From: Actinomycetes bacterium
Lineage (GTDB): Bacteria; Actinomycetota; Actinomycetes; Actinomycetales; Microbacteriaceae
Reading direction: 5' to 3'
DNA length: 15,424 nt
Assembly (NCBI GenBank): GCA_023451265.1
Contig: JAEYAG010000225.1
Coordinates: 1-15,424 of the forward strand
The notes under the pieces are model-generated. The model was not told where the DNA came from, made no database searches, and saw only the letters and a list, made by a program, of their open reading frames with translations. Positions 1-8,121 of this stretch are shown piece by piece; within the stretch, counting starts at the first letter, position 1; the number at the start of each line of letters is the position of its first letter. The position numbers were made by a program, and so were the translations under genes.

Positions 1-24
1 GCGAGAAGGGGCGCACTCGGCGAA

Positions 25-91
25 GGGGGGGGCGAGGCAGGGGGCAGGCGGGCGAAGGAGGGGGAAGGCGGGCGCAGGCGAGCGCAGGGGG
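25..91 (+). repeat. G-rich tract with 10-bp phased G-runs
   Basis: Runs of G begin at about 40, 50, 60 and 70, exactly 10 bp apart, after an 8-G run at 25-32 and before a 5-G run at 87-91. The loops between the first five runs are 7, 5, 7 and 5 nt, so the plus strand meets the usual G-quadruplex pattern (runs of at least three G, loops of 1-7 nt). The tract lies just downstream of the minus-strand MFS stop codon, so the MFS transcript would read it as C-rich RNA and the quadruplex-capable strand is the template. Apart from this I see no gene in positions 1-109. Confidence 0.5.
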
Positions 92-109
92 TCGCCGCGT
101 CGCCGCGGG

Positions 110-1333
110 TCAGTGGTGGCCGGCGCCGACCTTCGACCCGGCGATGGGCCTCGCGGCCGTCGAGGCGATGCCGCTCATCGCGATCAGCGCGACGATGATC
201 CAGAGGGTGTTCAGGATGCCGATCTGATGGCTGATCCAGCCGAGCACTGGCGGGCCGCAGAGGAACGCGACGTAGCCGATGGTCGCCGCCGCCGAGACGG
301 ATGCCGCGGCCTTGCTCGGGTCGTCCGCGGCCGCCGACATCCCGAGCGGAAAACCGAGCGAGGCGCCCGCGCCCCACAGCGCGATGCCGACGAACGCGAC
401 CGGCAGGTTCGGCGCGAGGATGAAGACGATGAGGCCGGCACCGGCGGCGATCGAGAGGATGCGCAGCGTCCACACGCGCCCGATGCGGTCGACGATGGGG
501 CCGCCGATCATCCGGAACACCGTCATCGAGACCGAGAAGACGGTCAGCGCGATCGCGCCGGTGGCCTCGGTCTCGCGGTGGCCGTCGACGACCGCGATCG
601 TCAGCCAGTCGTTGGCGCTGCCCTCGGCGAAGGCCATGCCGAGGATGATCGCGCCGATCGCGTAGGTGCGCGGGTCGCGCCACACCTCCAGCGCCGCGGC
701 GAGCCGCTCGCGGCGGGAGGGCGTCTCGGCGACGTCGTCGTCGGCCGCCGCCTGCGCGGGGATGAAGCGCAGCGAGACGATGCTGACGACCAGCCCGATG
801 GCGGCGGTCACGCCGAGGTGCCACGAGACGCCGACCTGCAGCGCCGCCATCGCGACGCCGATGCCGGCACCGGCGACCGTCCCGAGGCTGAAGAACGCAT
901 GGAACAGCGGCATGAGCGTGCGCGCGAAGGCCTGCTCGACGGCGGCGGCCTCGACGTTGATCATGACGTCGGTCGAGCCGAAGCACAGCCCCATGAGGGC
1001 AAGGCCCGCTGCGGCGACGGGGTAGGAGGCCAGCGCGTCGACGCCGAGCGCGGCGATGAGCAGTCCCGCCGCCACGCCGACGAGCGTGACCGACAGGCCG
1101 CGCCGGGCTCCCCAGCGCGCGACGATCACGTTGGCGAGCATGACGCCGGCGAGAGAACCCGCCCCCATCGCGAACAGCAGGATGCCGACCTCGAAATCGT
1201 CGATCCCGAGGTTCTGCTTCACCGCCGGCAGGCGCGAGGCCCACGACGCGAACACGAGTCCGCACAGCAGGAACAGCGTGAAGATCGCCGTGCGCCAGTG
1301 GACGAGTCGGGTTCGAGTCAGCGTGCTGTTCAC
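110..1333 (-). CDS. MFS transporter, YbjJ-like
   Basis: A 407-residue major facilitator superfamily membrane protein with about 12 hydrophobic segments in two halves, joined by a charged cytoplasmic loop at about 192-222. It closely resembles E. coli YbjJ as I remember it, in length (about 402) and in conserved stretches: INVEAAAVE around 125-133, AEGSANDW at 236-243, WGAGASLGFPL at 320-330 and the YVAFLCGPP stretch at 354-362. The substrate is unknown; YbjJ itself is poorly characterised. The start is GTG at 1331-1333. It has no Shine-Dalgarno but a TAGACT box 6 nt upstream, which fits leaderless translation. The gene is divergent from a LacI-family regulator that probably controls it, with a shared 57-bp intergenic region. 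Family assignment is firm; substrate is not inferable. Confidence 0.9.
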   Translation of the reverse strand: MNSTLTRTRLVHWRTAIFTLFLLCGLVFASWASRLPAVKQNLGIDDFEVGILLFAMGAGSLAGVMLANVIVARWGARRGLSVTLVGVAAGLLIAALGVDALASYPVAAAGLALMGLCFGSTDVMINVEAAAVEQAFARTLMPLFHAFFSLGTVAGAGIGVAMAALQVGVSWHLGVTAAIGLVVSIVSLRFIPAQAAADDDVAETPSRRERLAAALEVWRDPRTYAIGAIILGMAFAEGSANDWLTIAVVDGHRETEATGAIALTVFSVSMTVFRMIGGPIVDRIGRVWTLRILSIAAGAGLIVFILAPNLPVAFVGIALWGAGASLGFPLGMSAAADDPSKAAASVSAAATIGYVAFLCGPPVLGWISHQIGILNTLWIIVALIAMSGIASTAARPIAGSKVGAGHH

Positions 1334-1339
1334 CGGGTG

Positions 1340-1345
1340 AGTCTA
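1340..1345 (-). promoter_or_regulatory. -10 box of the MFS gene (leaderless type)
   Basis: On the minus strand this reads TAGACT, matching the actinobacterial TANNNT -10 pattern. Only 6 nt separate it from the GTG start, so transcription would begin at or next to the start codon, giving a leaderless mRNA. This explains the missing ribosome binding site. I see no convincing -35 element. The palindrome at 1347-1358 lies just upstream, in the spacer. Confidence 0.55.
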
Positions 1346-1346
1346 C

Positions 1347-1358
1347 CGAATCGATTCG
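1347..1358. promoter_or_regulatory. Candidate LacI-family operator
   Basis: CGAATCGATTCG is a perfect 12-bp palindrome with a central CpG, the hallmark of LacI-family operators. It lies between the divergent starts, immediately upstream of the MFS -10 box and overlapping the probable -35 of the LacI-family gene (TCGACG, 1356-1361). A bound regulator could block both promoters, giving repression of the transporter and autoregulation. A second shorter palindrome, ACCCGCGGGT, lies at 1369-1378. The assignment is inference from position and symmetry. Confidence 0.6.
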
Positions 1359-1384
1359 ACGGTCGGATACCCGCGGGTTACCAT
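1356..1384 (+). promoter_or_regulatory. Promoter of the LacI-family gene (leaderless type)
   Basis: A -35-like TCGACG (1356-1361, four of six matches to TTGACA) and a -10-like TACCAT (1379-1384) are separated by 17 bp. The ATG at 1391 follows the -10 box by 6 nt and has no Shine-Dalgarno, again fitting a leaderless transcript. The arrangement mirrors that of the divergent MFS promoter. Confidence 0.5.
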
Positions 1385-1390
1385 CGGGTC

Positions 1391-2446
1391 ATGACGAATC
1401 GTCGCGCCACGATCGCCGATGTCGCCCGCGTCGCGGGCGTCTCGCCGTCGACGGCGTCGGTCGTCTTCAGCGGCAAGACGCCGGTCTCCGACCCGACCCG
1501 CCAGCGGGTGCTCGACGCCGCGGCATCCCTCGGGTACACCGGACCCGACCCCCGCGCGGCGTCACTCCGGCGCGGACGCAGCGGCATCGTCGCCGTCGTG
1601 GTGGGATCGTCGCTGAACTTCATGTTCCTCGATCCGGTGCAGCGCCTGCTGATGGACGGGCTCGCCGAGGCCGTGGCGCCGCTCGGTGCGGGGCTGCTGC
1701 TGCTGCGCCGCGACGCGGGCATCGACAGCGAGAACGCCCCCACGCTGACCACGGCGTCCATCGACGCGGCCGTCCTCATCGGCTGCGACCGGTCGCTGCG
1801 CGAGACGCTCCCCGACGTGCAGGCCCGCGGCATCCCGATCGTCGTCGTCGAAGGGGATGCCGGGGACGACGTCCCCCGCATCGCCCTGGACAACCGCGAG
1901 GCTCAGCGCCGCGCCGCCGAGCACCTGAGGGACCTTGGGCACACCCGCGTCGCGATCGTCACCCTGTGGCAGGACGCCGCCGGAACCCGCGGGTGGATCG
2001 CGCCGGATGCCGACATCACCATCGACGTGACACGCGACCGCCTCCGCGGCGCGCGCGACGTCTTCCCCGACGCCCCCGCGTTCGCGAGCGCGCACAGCTC
2101 CATCGACGACGGCTTCGCCGCCGGACGCGTGCTCTTCGCCGATCCGCAGTCACGGCCCACCGCCGTCATCGCGCAGAGCGACCTGCTGGCCACCGGCGTC
2201 ATCCGGGCGGCGGAGGAGGCCGGCCTGCGCGTGCCCCAGGACGTCAGCGTGACCGGGTTCGACGGCATTCCGGTGGACGGCCTGGCGCCGTACGAGCTCA
2301 CGACGCTGTTCCAGCCGGCGACCGACAAGGGCCGCGCCGCAGGCGCCGCCGTCGCCGCGATGCTGGAGGGGCGGATCCCGGCATCCGTCCTGCTCACCTC
2401 GACATTCCGGCCCGGGAATACGACCGCCCCGCCGATGGCACCCTGA
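1391..2446 (+). CDS. LacI-family transcriptional regulator
   Basis: A 351-residue DNA-binding regulator. The N-terminus carries the LacI helix-turn-helix (about 7-26: TIADVARVAGVSPSTASVV) and the hinge region (about 50-65, RAASLRRGRSG). A periplasmic-binding-protein-like effector domain follows (about 66-340), including the typical VTGFDGIPVDGLAPYELTT segment near the end. Length is normal for the family. ATG 1391 is chosen because the domain begins directly after it, and a TACCAT -10 box sits 6 nt upstream. The same frame stays open far upstream, but that part is antisense to the MFS gene and is not coding. It probably regulates the divergent MFS transporter and itself through the palindrome at 1347-1358. 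The effector cannot be read from the sequence; sugars are the usual ligands in the family. Confidence 0.93.
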   Translation: MTNRRATIADVARVAGVSPSTASVVFSGKTPVSDPTRQRVLDAAASLGYTGPDPRAASLRRGRSGIVAVVVGSSLNFMFLDPVQRLLMDGLAEAVAPLGAGLLLLRRDAGIDSENAPTLTTASIDAAVLIGCDRSLRETLPDVQARGIPIVVVEGDAGDDVPRIALDNREAQRRAAEHLRDLGHTRVAIVTLWQDAAGTRGWIAPDADITIDVTRDRLRGARDVFPDAPAFASAHSSIDDGFAAGRVLFADPQSRPTAVIAQSDLLATGVIRAAEEAGLRVPQDVSVTGFDGIPVDGLAPYELTTLFQPATDKGRAAGAAVAAMLEGRIPASVLLTSTFRPGNTTAPPMAP

Positions 2447-2454
2447 GCGCCCGG

Positions 2455-2460
2455 TAGACT
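2455..2460 (+). promoter_or_regulatory. Candidate -10 box of the mrp operon
   Basis: TAGACT, identical to the MFS -10 hexamer, begins 9 bp after the end of the regulator gene and 42 bp before the mrpA start. Transcription would start near 2467 and leave a roughly 30-nt leader that contains the ribosome binding site. The -35 region is weak, so some read-through from the regulator gene is possible. Confidence 0.45.
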
Positions 2461-2485
2461 GGGAACCCGACCCCCGCGACCTGTC

Positions 2486-2491
2486 AGGAGG
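2486..2491 (+). promoter_or_regulatory. Ribosome binding site fixing the TTG start of mrpA
   Basis: A full AGGAGG Shine-Dalgarno lies 5 nt before the TTG at 2497-2499. It selects this rare start codon. The N-terminus it gives (MLVLLAAFAVLPLALQW) matches the usual hydrophobic start of MrpA proteins. Confidence 0.75.
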
Positions 2492-2496
2492 CCCGT

Positions 2497-5436
2497 TTGC
2501 TCGTGCTCCTGGCTGCGTTCGCGGTTCTGCCGCTGGCGTTGCAGTGGTTGTACGCCCGCATCGGACCCCGCGCATTCCTCGTCGCCGCGCTGCTGCCGGT
2601 CGTCGCCTTCGGTCACGCGCTGACGCAGACCGGAGCGGTGATCGCGGGCGACACCCCCGAGGAGTCGTTCGCCTGGATCCCGCAGCTCGGCATCGATTTG
2701 TCGATGCGCATGGACACGCTCGGCTGGGTCATGACGCTCATCGTCACCGGCGTCGGCGCGCTCGTCCTCTTCTACTGCCGGTGGTACTTCGATGGCGGGG
2801 TCAAGCCGGGCGTCGGGCTCTTCAGCGCGGTGCTCCTCGGCTTCGCCGGCGCGATGTACGGCCTCGTCCTCACCGACGACGTCATCGTGCTCGTGATGTT
2901 CTGGGAGATCACCAGCATCCTGTCGTACCTCCTCATCGGCTTCTACCACGCGCGCGGAGCGAGCCGTCGTGCCGCCCTGCAGGCGCTGCTGGTGACGACC
3001 CTCGGCGGGCTCGTCATGTTCGTCGGCGCCGTCATGCTCTCGGTGCTCTACGGCACCAACAGCCTCGACGCGATCATCTCCGGCGCCGCGAGCCTGCAGC
3101 CGGGCGGCGAGGGGCTGCTCAACGTCGCGATCGTGCTGCTGCTGGTGGGCGCGCTCAGCAAGTCGGCGATCTTCCCCTTCCACTTCTGGCTGCCCGGTGC
3201 CATGGCCGCGCCCACCCCGGTGAGCGCGTACCTGCACGCCGCCGCGATGGTCAAGGCCGGCATCTACCTCATCGCGCGGCTCGCACCGGCCTTCGCCGAC
3301 AGCGATCCGTGGCGGCCGATCGTCATCAGCCTCGGTCTTCTCACGATGCTGCTGGGCGGCCTGCAGGCCATGCGCGAATCGGACCTCAAGCGCATCCTCG
3401 CCTTCGGCACCGTGAGCCAGCTCGGCATGCTGACCGTCGTGCTCGGCTACGGTGAGCGCAACTCCGCCCTCGCCGGACTTGCGCTCCTCATCGGGCACGC
3501 CCTGTTCAAGTCGGCGCTGTTCCTCGTCGTCGGCGTGATCGACCGGCAGCTGTCCACCCGCGACATCGGCGAGCTGTCGGGTGTGGGACGCCAGGCGCCG
3601 ACCCTGGCGACGTTCTCGATCGTGGCCGTCGCCTCGATGGTCGGACTCGCCCCCACCGTCGGCTTCGTCGCGAAAGAAGCCGCGCTGACCTCGCTGCTGG
3701 ATGCCGGGTCGTCGCCGGAGGCGCTCATCCCGCTCATCGGCATCGTGCTCGGCTCGGTGCTCACGACCGCGTACGGCATGCGCTTCATCTGGGGCGCGTT
3801 CTGGACAAAGCGCGACGACGCCGGCCAGACGCGGCCCGTGACGCCGTGGCCGGACCCGCCGATCGGCTTCCTCGCGGCCCCCATCGTCCTGTCGGGCCTC
3901 ACGGTGGTCGCCGGCTTCGCCGCGCCGCTGCTCGACGTCGCGTTCTCCGGCTACGCCGACACGCTGCCGAACCCGTTGGGCGACGAGTCCCATCCATACC
4001 ACCTGGCGCTCTGGCACGGCCTCGAGCCGGCCCTGTTCCTCTCGCTCGGCAGCATCCTCGTCGGCGCGGTCCTGTTCTGGCTCACCTACCGCGCCCGCCG
4101 CGTGCCCCGCCGCATCCTGCCGTTCACGGCCGCCGACGTCTACAACGCGACCCTGCGCGGCATCGCCCGCGTCGCGGTGTGGACGACGACCTTCACGCAG
4201 CGCGGCTCGCTGCCGGTGTACGTCGGCACGATCTTCGTCGTGTTCGTGGCCGCCCAGGGCACGGCGCTCCTCGCCGGCGACGAGTGGCGGATCGCGCTGG
4301 CCGCGTGGCAGACGCCGATGCAGTTGATGGTCGCGCCCATCATGATCGTCGCGGGCATCGTCGCCGTGCGCGCCCGCAAGCGCTACACCGGCGTCGTGCT
4401 CGTCTCGGTCACCGGCCTCGGCATGGTGGCGCTGTTCGCCACGAGCGGTGCGCCCGACCTCGCGCTCACGCAGATCCTCGTCGAGACGGTCACCCTCGTC
4501 GCGTTCGCCCTCGTGCTACGGCGCATTCCCGCGCGCCTGGGCGAGCACAACGCCTCGGTGTGGCCGGCGGCACGCGCCGTGCTGGCCGTCGCCGTCGGCG
4601 CGACCATGGCGATGGTCGCGATGGTCGCGACCGGCGCGCGCGTCGCCGAGCCGATCTCCGACCGGTTCCCCGAGCTCGCCTACGAGATCGGCCACGGCAA
4701 GAACGTCGTCAACGTGGCGCTCGTCGACCTGCGCGGCTGGGACACCATGGGCGAGCTGTCGGTGCTCGTCCTCGCAGCCACCGGCGTCGCCTCGCTCGTG
4801 TTCGTGACGCATCGCTCCGACCTCATCTCCCGCGCCATCTCCTCGCTTCCCACCGGCGCGACCCGCACGCGGCGGCCCCTCGTGGAGACCGACCAGGGCC
4901 CGCGGCCGCGCACCGCCGACTCGCGCAGCACCCGGCAGGCCTGGCTCGTCGGCGGGCAGCGCGTGCGCCCCGAGAACCGCTCGATCGTGCTCGAGGTGAT
5001 CGTCCGCATCCTCTTCCACACGATCATCGTGGTGTCGATCTACCTGCTCTTCGCGGGCCACAACCTGCCCGGCGGCGGTTTCGCGGGCGGACTCGTCGCA
5101 GGCATGGCGCTCGTCATGCGCTACGTCGCCGGGGGCCGCTACGAGCTCGGTGCGGCCGCGCCGACGGATGCCGGGCGCCTCCTCGGCGCCGGCATGACCC
5201 TCGCTGTCGGGACCGCCGTCGTGCCGCTGCTGTTCGGCGCCGCGCCCCTGACGAGCTGGTTCTGGGAGGCCGAGCTGCCGGTCCTCGGCCACGTCGAGTT
5301 CGTCACCTCCACGCTCTTCGACATCGGCGTGTACCTCGTCGTCATCGGGCTCGTGCTCGACGTGCTGCGCTCGCTCGGCGGCGAGGTCGACCGCCAGGCA
5401 CAGGCCCTCCGCGACCGGGGGGTGAGCGTCTCGTGA
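2497..5436 (+). CDS. mrpA: Mrp Na+/H+ antiporter subunit A fused to subunit B
   Basis: The largest subunit (979 residues) of the Mrp/Mnh cation/proton antiporter, related to NuoL of complex I and acting in the cytoplasmic membrane. The proton-antiporter core covers about 60-480, with the expected key residues visible: Glu137 (FWEITSILSYLL), Lys222 (ALSKSAIFPFHFWLP), Lys253 (MVKAG), Lys298 (DLKRILAF), and His334 and Lys338 (GHALFKSALF). An MbhD-like segment follows at about 610-680 (SGAPDLALTQILVE, Glu663). Then come an MbhE-like part (about 690-770, VDLRGWDTMGELSV) and a C-terminal MnhB/MrpB domain (about 826-957, GHNLPGGGFAGGLVAGM). The fused B makes this a group 2-type operon, and there is no separate mrpB. 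The start is TTG with a strong RBS. The stop overlaps the mrpC start by 4 nt (GTGA). Confidence 0.95.
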   Translation: MLVLLAAFAVLPLALQWLYARIGPRAFLVAALLPVVAFGHALTQTGAVIAGDTPEESFAWIPQLGIDLSMRMDTLGWVMTLIVTGVGALVLFYCRWYFDGGVKPGVGLFSAVLLGFAGAMYGLVLTDDVIVLVMFWEITSILSYLLIGFYHARGASRRAALQALLVTTLGGLVMFVGAVMLSVLYGTNSLDAIISGAASLQPGGEGLLNVAIVLLLVGALSKSAIFPFHFWLPGAMAAPTPVSAYLHAAAMVKAGIYLIARLAPAFADSDPWRPIVISLGLLTMLLGGLQAMRESDLKRILAFGTVSQLGMLTVVLGYGERNSALAGLALLIGHALFKSALFLVVGVIDRQLSTRDIGELSGVGRQAPTLATFSIVAVASMVGLAPTVGFVAKEAALTSLLDAGSSPEALIPLIGIVLGSVLTTAYGMRFIWGAFWTKRDDAGQTRPVTPWPDPPIGFLAAPIVLSGLTVVAGFAAPLLDVAFSGYADTLPNPLGDESHPYHLALWHGLEPALFLSLGSILVGAVLFWLTYRARRVPRRILPFTAADVYNATLRGIARVAVWTTTFTQRGSLPVYVGTIFVVFVAAQGTALLAGDEWRIALAAWQTPMQLMVAPIMIVAGIVAVRARKRYTGVVLVSVTGLGMVALFATSGAPDLALTQILVETVTLVAFALVLRRIPARLGEHNASVWPAARAVLAVAVGATMAMVAMVATGARVAEPISDRFPELAYEIGHGKNVVNVALVDLRGWDTMGELSVLVLAATGVASLVFVTHRSDLISRAISSLPTGATRTRRPLVETDQGPRPRTADSRSTRQAWLVGGQRVRPENRSIVLEVIVRILFHTIIVVSIYLLFAGHNLPGGGFAGGLVAGMALVMRYVAGGRYELGAAAPTDAGRLLGAGMTLAVGTAVVPLLFGAAPLTSWFWEAELPVLGHVEFVTSTLFDIGVYLVVIGLVLDVLRSLGGEVDRQAQALRDRGVSVS

Positions 5437-5987
5437 CCGTCTCGGGCGTGCTGATCATCATCATGGGCGTGCTGTTCGCCGCCGGCGTCTACTCGATGCT
5501 CGAGCGCAGCCTCACCCGCGTGCTCATCGGCTTCCTGCTGCTGGGCAACGCCACCAACCTCTTCCTGCTCGTCGTCATGGGCCGCCCCGGTGAGGCGCCC
5601 TTCTCGGGTTCTGCGGACCCCGACGCCATGAGCGACCCGCTGCCGCAGGCCCTCACCCTCACGGCGATCGTCATCACGTTCGCGGTGTCGGCCTTCCTCC
5701 TCGCCCTCATCTACCGTTCGTGGCAGCTCGGCCAGGCCGACACCGTGCACGACGATGAAGAGGACATCGCCGTGCGCGACCGCGGCACCGAGGAAGAGGA
5801 CCAGATGGACGACGAGACGTCCATCGAAGACGAGGACGACGACGCCACGACCGACTTCATCGGCACCGACACCGCCCCGATCACGATCCTGCACCACCGC
5901 GATGTCGACGGCATCCGCGACGATGCGCCCACCGACCGGCCCCGTCCGTCGTCCGGTGACGACGGTGAAGGGGGGATGCCGCGATGA
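5433..5987 (+). CDS. mrpC: Mrp Na+/H+ antiporter subunit C with acidic C-terminal tail
   Basis: A NuoK-like small membrane subunit. Residues 1-100 hold three hydrophobic segments and the family signature DPLPQALTLTAIVITFAVSAF (68-88), plus GNATNLFLLV near 38-47. The start is GTG 5433-5435, inside the mrpA stop (GTGA overlap), with a G-rich site just upstream. The protein is 184 residues, against about 110-130 for most MrpC. The extra C-terminal part (about 101-184) is hydrophilic and strongly acidic: 107-141 is mostly Asp and Glu, ending in a Pro/Arg/Asp-rich stretch. It should lie in the cytoplasm and be disordered; its role is unknown. Stop and mrpD start overlap as ATGA. Confidence 0.93.
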   Translation: MTVSGVLIIIMGVLFAAGVYSMLERSLTRVLIGFLLLGNATNLFLLVVMGRPGEAPFSGSADPDAMSDPLPQALTLTAIVITFAVSAFLLALIYRSWQLGQADTVHDDEEDIAVRDRGTEEEDQMDDETSIEDEDDDATTDFIGTDTAPITILHHRDVDGIRDDAPTDRPRPSSGDDGEGGMPR

Positions 5988-7549
5988 GCGCCCTGATCCC
6001 GCTGCTCGTGACCCTGCCCCTGCTGGGCGCGGCCATCGCGCTGATCTTCGGGCGCGCCCGCCGCGTGCAGGTCGGCGTCTCGATCGTGACGCTGACGCTC
6101 GTCGCCGCGATCGCCGCGATGCTGCTGTACGCCGTGGACTCGACCGGTCAGGCGATCGCCGTCTCGGTCGGCGGCTGGCCGATCCCGTTCGGCATCGTGC
6201 TGTACGTCGACCGGCTCGCCGCGCTGCTCGTGGTCGTCTCGAGCGTCGTGCTGCTCGCGGTCCTCCTGTTCTCGGTCGGCCAGGGTGCCGCCGACGGTGA
6301 CGACGACACCCCGGTGACGATCTTCCACCCGTCGTATCTGATCCTCGCGGCGGGCATCTTCAACGCCTTCATCGCGGGCGACCTGTTCAACCTCTACGTC
6401 GGGTTCGAGATCCTGCTGGTGGCCTCGTACGTGCTGATCACGCTGGGGTCGACGGAATCCCGCATCCGCACCGGCGTCGTCTACATCGTCGTCTCGCTCG
6501 TCTCGTCGATCCTGTTCCTCGCCGCGATCGCCGCGATCTACGGTGCCGTGGGAACGGTGAACATCGCGCAGCTGTCCGAGCGCATGGGCGAGCTCCCGCA
6601 GTCCACCCAGCTGGTGCTGCACCTCATGCTGCTGCTGGCGTTCTCGATCAAGGCGGCCGTCTTCCCGCTGTCGTTCTGGCTGCCCGACTCGTACCCGACG
6701 GCGCCGGCGCCGGTCACGGCGGTGTTCGCGGGCCTGCTGACCAAGGTCGGCGTCTACGCGATGATCCGCACCGAGACGCAGATCTTCCGCGACAACGACG
6801 TCAACACGCTGCTGCTGATCGTTGCCCTCGCCACCATGATCGTGGGCGTGCTCGGTGCGCTCGCACAGGCCGAACTCAAGCGCATCCTGTCGTTCACGCT
6901 CGTCAGCCACGTCGGCTATCTCGTGTTCGGACTCGCGATCGCCACGCCCCTCGCGCTCGGCGCGACGATCTACTACATGGTCCACCACATCATCGTGCAG
7001 ACGACGCTGTTCCTCGCGGTGGGCCTCATCGAGCGCCGGGCCGGCTCGACGTCGATCCTCAAGGTCAAGAGCCTCATGCGCGCGGCGCCCGTCATCGCGG
7101 TGCTGTACTTCCTCCCCGCCGTGAACCTCGGCGGCCTGCCGCCGTTCTCGGGCTTCATCGGCAAGTTCGCGCTGTTCGACGCGGCCGCCGAGGTGGGCAC
7201 GCCGCTGATGTACCTGCTCATCATCGGCGGGATCATCACGTCGCTGCTCACCCTGTACACGCTCATGCGCGCCTGGAACCTGGCGTTCTGGCGCGAAGAC
7301 GACGACCAGGCCGACGAGCCGGCCGTCGTCGAGCGCATCGAGTACCTCGGCGACGCACCCGCCGCCGACGAGCAGAGCAGCCGCCGGGTCATCCCGCGCA
7401 TCATGACCGCGGCGACGGCCGGGATGGTCGCGGTCACCGTCGCGCTGACGGTGTTCGCGGGCCCGCTGTACCAGCTGTGCACCAGCATCGGCGATGCGCT
7501 GCTGACCCCCGTCACCCTCGTGCAGCTGGAACAGGAGGCGGGACAGTGA
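5984..7549 (+). CDS. mrpD: Mrp Na+/H+ antiporter subunit D
   Basis: A 521-residue NuoM/NuoN-like antiporter subunit with about 14 membrane segments. It carries the conserved charged residues of the proton path: Glu142 (VGFEILLVASYVLI), Lys223 (SIKAAVFPLSFWLPDSYPTAP) and Lys254 (LLTKVGVYAMIR). Length is normal for MrpD. It partners MrpA in ion transport in the cytoplasmic membrane. The ATG at 5984 overlaps the mrpC stop (ATGA), with the G-rich stretch AAGGGGGG upstream as the ribosome site. Near the C-terminus is a short acidic loop (about 433-444, REDDDQADEPA). Its stop overlaps the mrpE GTG start (GTGA). Confidence 0.96.
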   Translation: MSALIPLLVTLPLLGAAIALIFGRARRVQVGVSIVTLTLVAAIAAMLLYAVDSTGQAIAVSVGGWPIPFGIVLYVDRLAALLVVVSSVVLLAVLLFSVGQGAADGDDDTPVTIFHPSYLILAAGIFNAFIAGDLFNLYVGFEILLVASYVLITLGSTESRIRTGVVYIVVSLVSSILFLAAIAAIYGAVGTVNIAQLSERMGELPQSTQLVLHLMLLLAFSIKAAVFPLSFWLPDSYPTAPAPVTAVFAGLLTKVGVYAMIRTETQIFRDNDVNTLLLIVALATMIVGVLGALAQAELKRILSFTLVSHVGYLVFGLAIATPLALGATIYYMVHHIIVQTTLFLAVGLIERRAGSTSILKVKSLMRAAPVIAVLYFLPAVNLGGLPPFSGFIGKFALFDAAAEVGTPLMYLLIIGGIITSLLTLYTLMRAWNLAFWREDDDQADEPAVVERIEYLGDAPAADEQSSRRVIPRIMTAATAGMVAVTVALTVFAGPLYQLCTSIGDALLTPVTLVQLEQEAGQ

Positions 7550-8121
7550 GCCCGACGGCGAAGGCTGCGGCGGTGGCGGTGTGGCGCCAACTGCCGTTCT
7601 TCCTGTGGCTGATCGCGCTGTGGATGCTGCTGTGGGGACAGTTCACGGTGCTCGCCGCCGTCACCGGACTCGTCGTCGCGCTGTTCGTGACGCGCGTGTT
7701 CCGCCTGCCGCCGGTGGAACTGTCGGGCCGGGTGAACCTCTGGCACGGCGCCGCGTTCGTGGCGATGTTCTTCTTCGCCGTCGTGCGCGGGTCGCTGCTG
7801 GTGGCGTGGCAGACCATCAACCTCGCGCGCTACCCCGGAACCGCGATCATCGCCGTGCCGCTGCGCACCGACGACGACCTCATCATGGCGCACGTCGGGG
7901 TGACGGCATCCCTCATCCCGGGCTCGCTCATCGTCGACGTCGACCGCGACCGCCGCATCCTGTACCTGCACATCATCGGGGTCTCGAGCGACCGCGACGT
8001 CGAGGCGCAGCGCGCCTCGGTGCAGCGCTGGGAGGAGCGCATCGTGCGCGCCGTCGGCTCGCGGGCGCAGCTCGACGCCATCCGCCGCGATCCGGCGCCC
8101 CGGGGAGGTGCGAGCCGATGA
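7546..8121 (+). CDS. mrpE: Mrp Na+/H+ antiporter subunit E
   Basis: A 191-residue MrpE/MnhE subunit with two or three N-terminal membrane segments (about 15-50 and 66-90) and a cytoplasmic domain. The cytoplasmic domain holds the family signature TASLIPGSLIVDVDRDRR (120-137), followed by LYLHIIGV. The start is GTG 7546, preceded 7 nt upstream by AGGAGG (7533-7538) and overlapping the mrpD stop by 4 nt. The same frame is open upstream within mrpD, but the strong RBS and the overlap fix the start. MrpE is needed for full activity or assembly of the complex in characterised systems. Stop and mrpF start overlap as ATGA. Confidence 0.94.
   Translation: MSPTAKAAAVAVWRQLPFFLWLIALWMLLWGQFTVLAAVTGLVVALFVTRVFRLPPVELSGRVNLWHGAAFVAMFFFAVVRGSLLVAWQTINLARYPGTAIIAVPLRTDDDLIMAHVGVTASLIPGSLIVDVDRDRRILYLHIIGVSSDRDVEAQRASVQRWEERIVRAVGSRAQLDAIRRDPAPRGGASR

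Noticed and set aside
113..1390. Open frame upstream of the LacI-type gene, in frame with it, suggesting a 777-residue protein
   Set aside because: This part is antisense to the MFS gene and encodes low-complexity Arg/Asp-rich sequence. The LacI domain begins exactly at ATG 1391, which has its own -10 box.
1903..4017. 704-codon open frame on the minus strand across lacI and mrpA
   Set aside because: Translation is Arg/Asp/His/Glu-rich without domains, typical of the antisense frame of GC-rich genes; both plus-strand genes are well supported.
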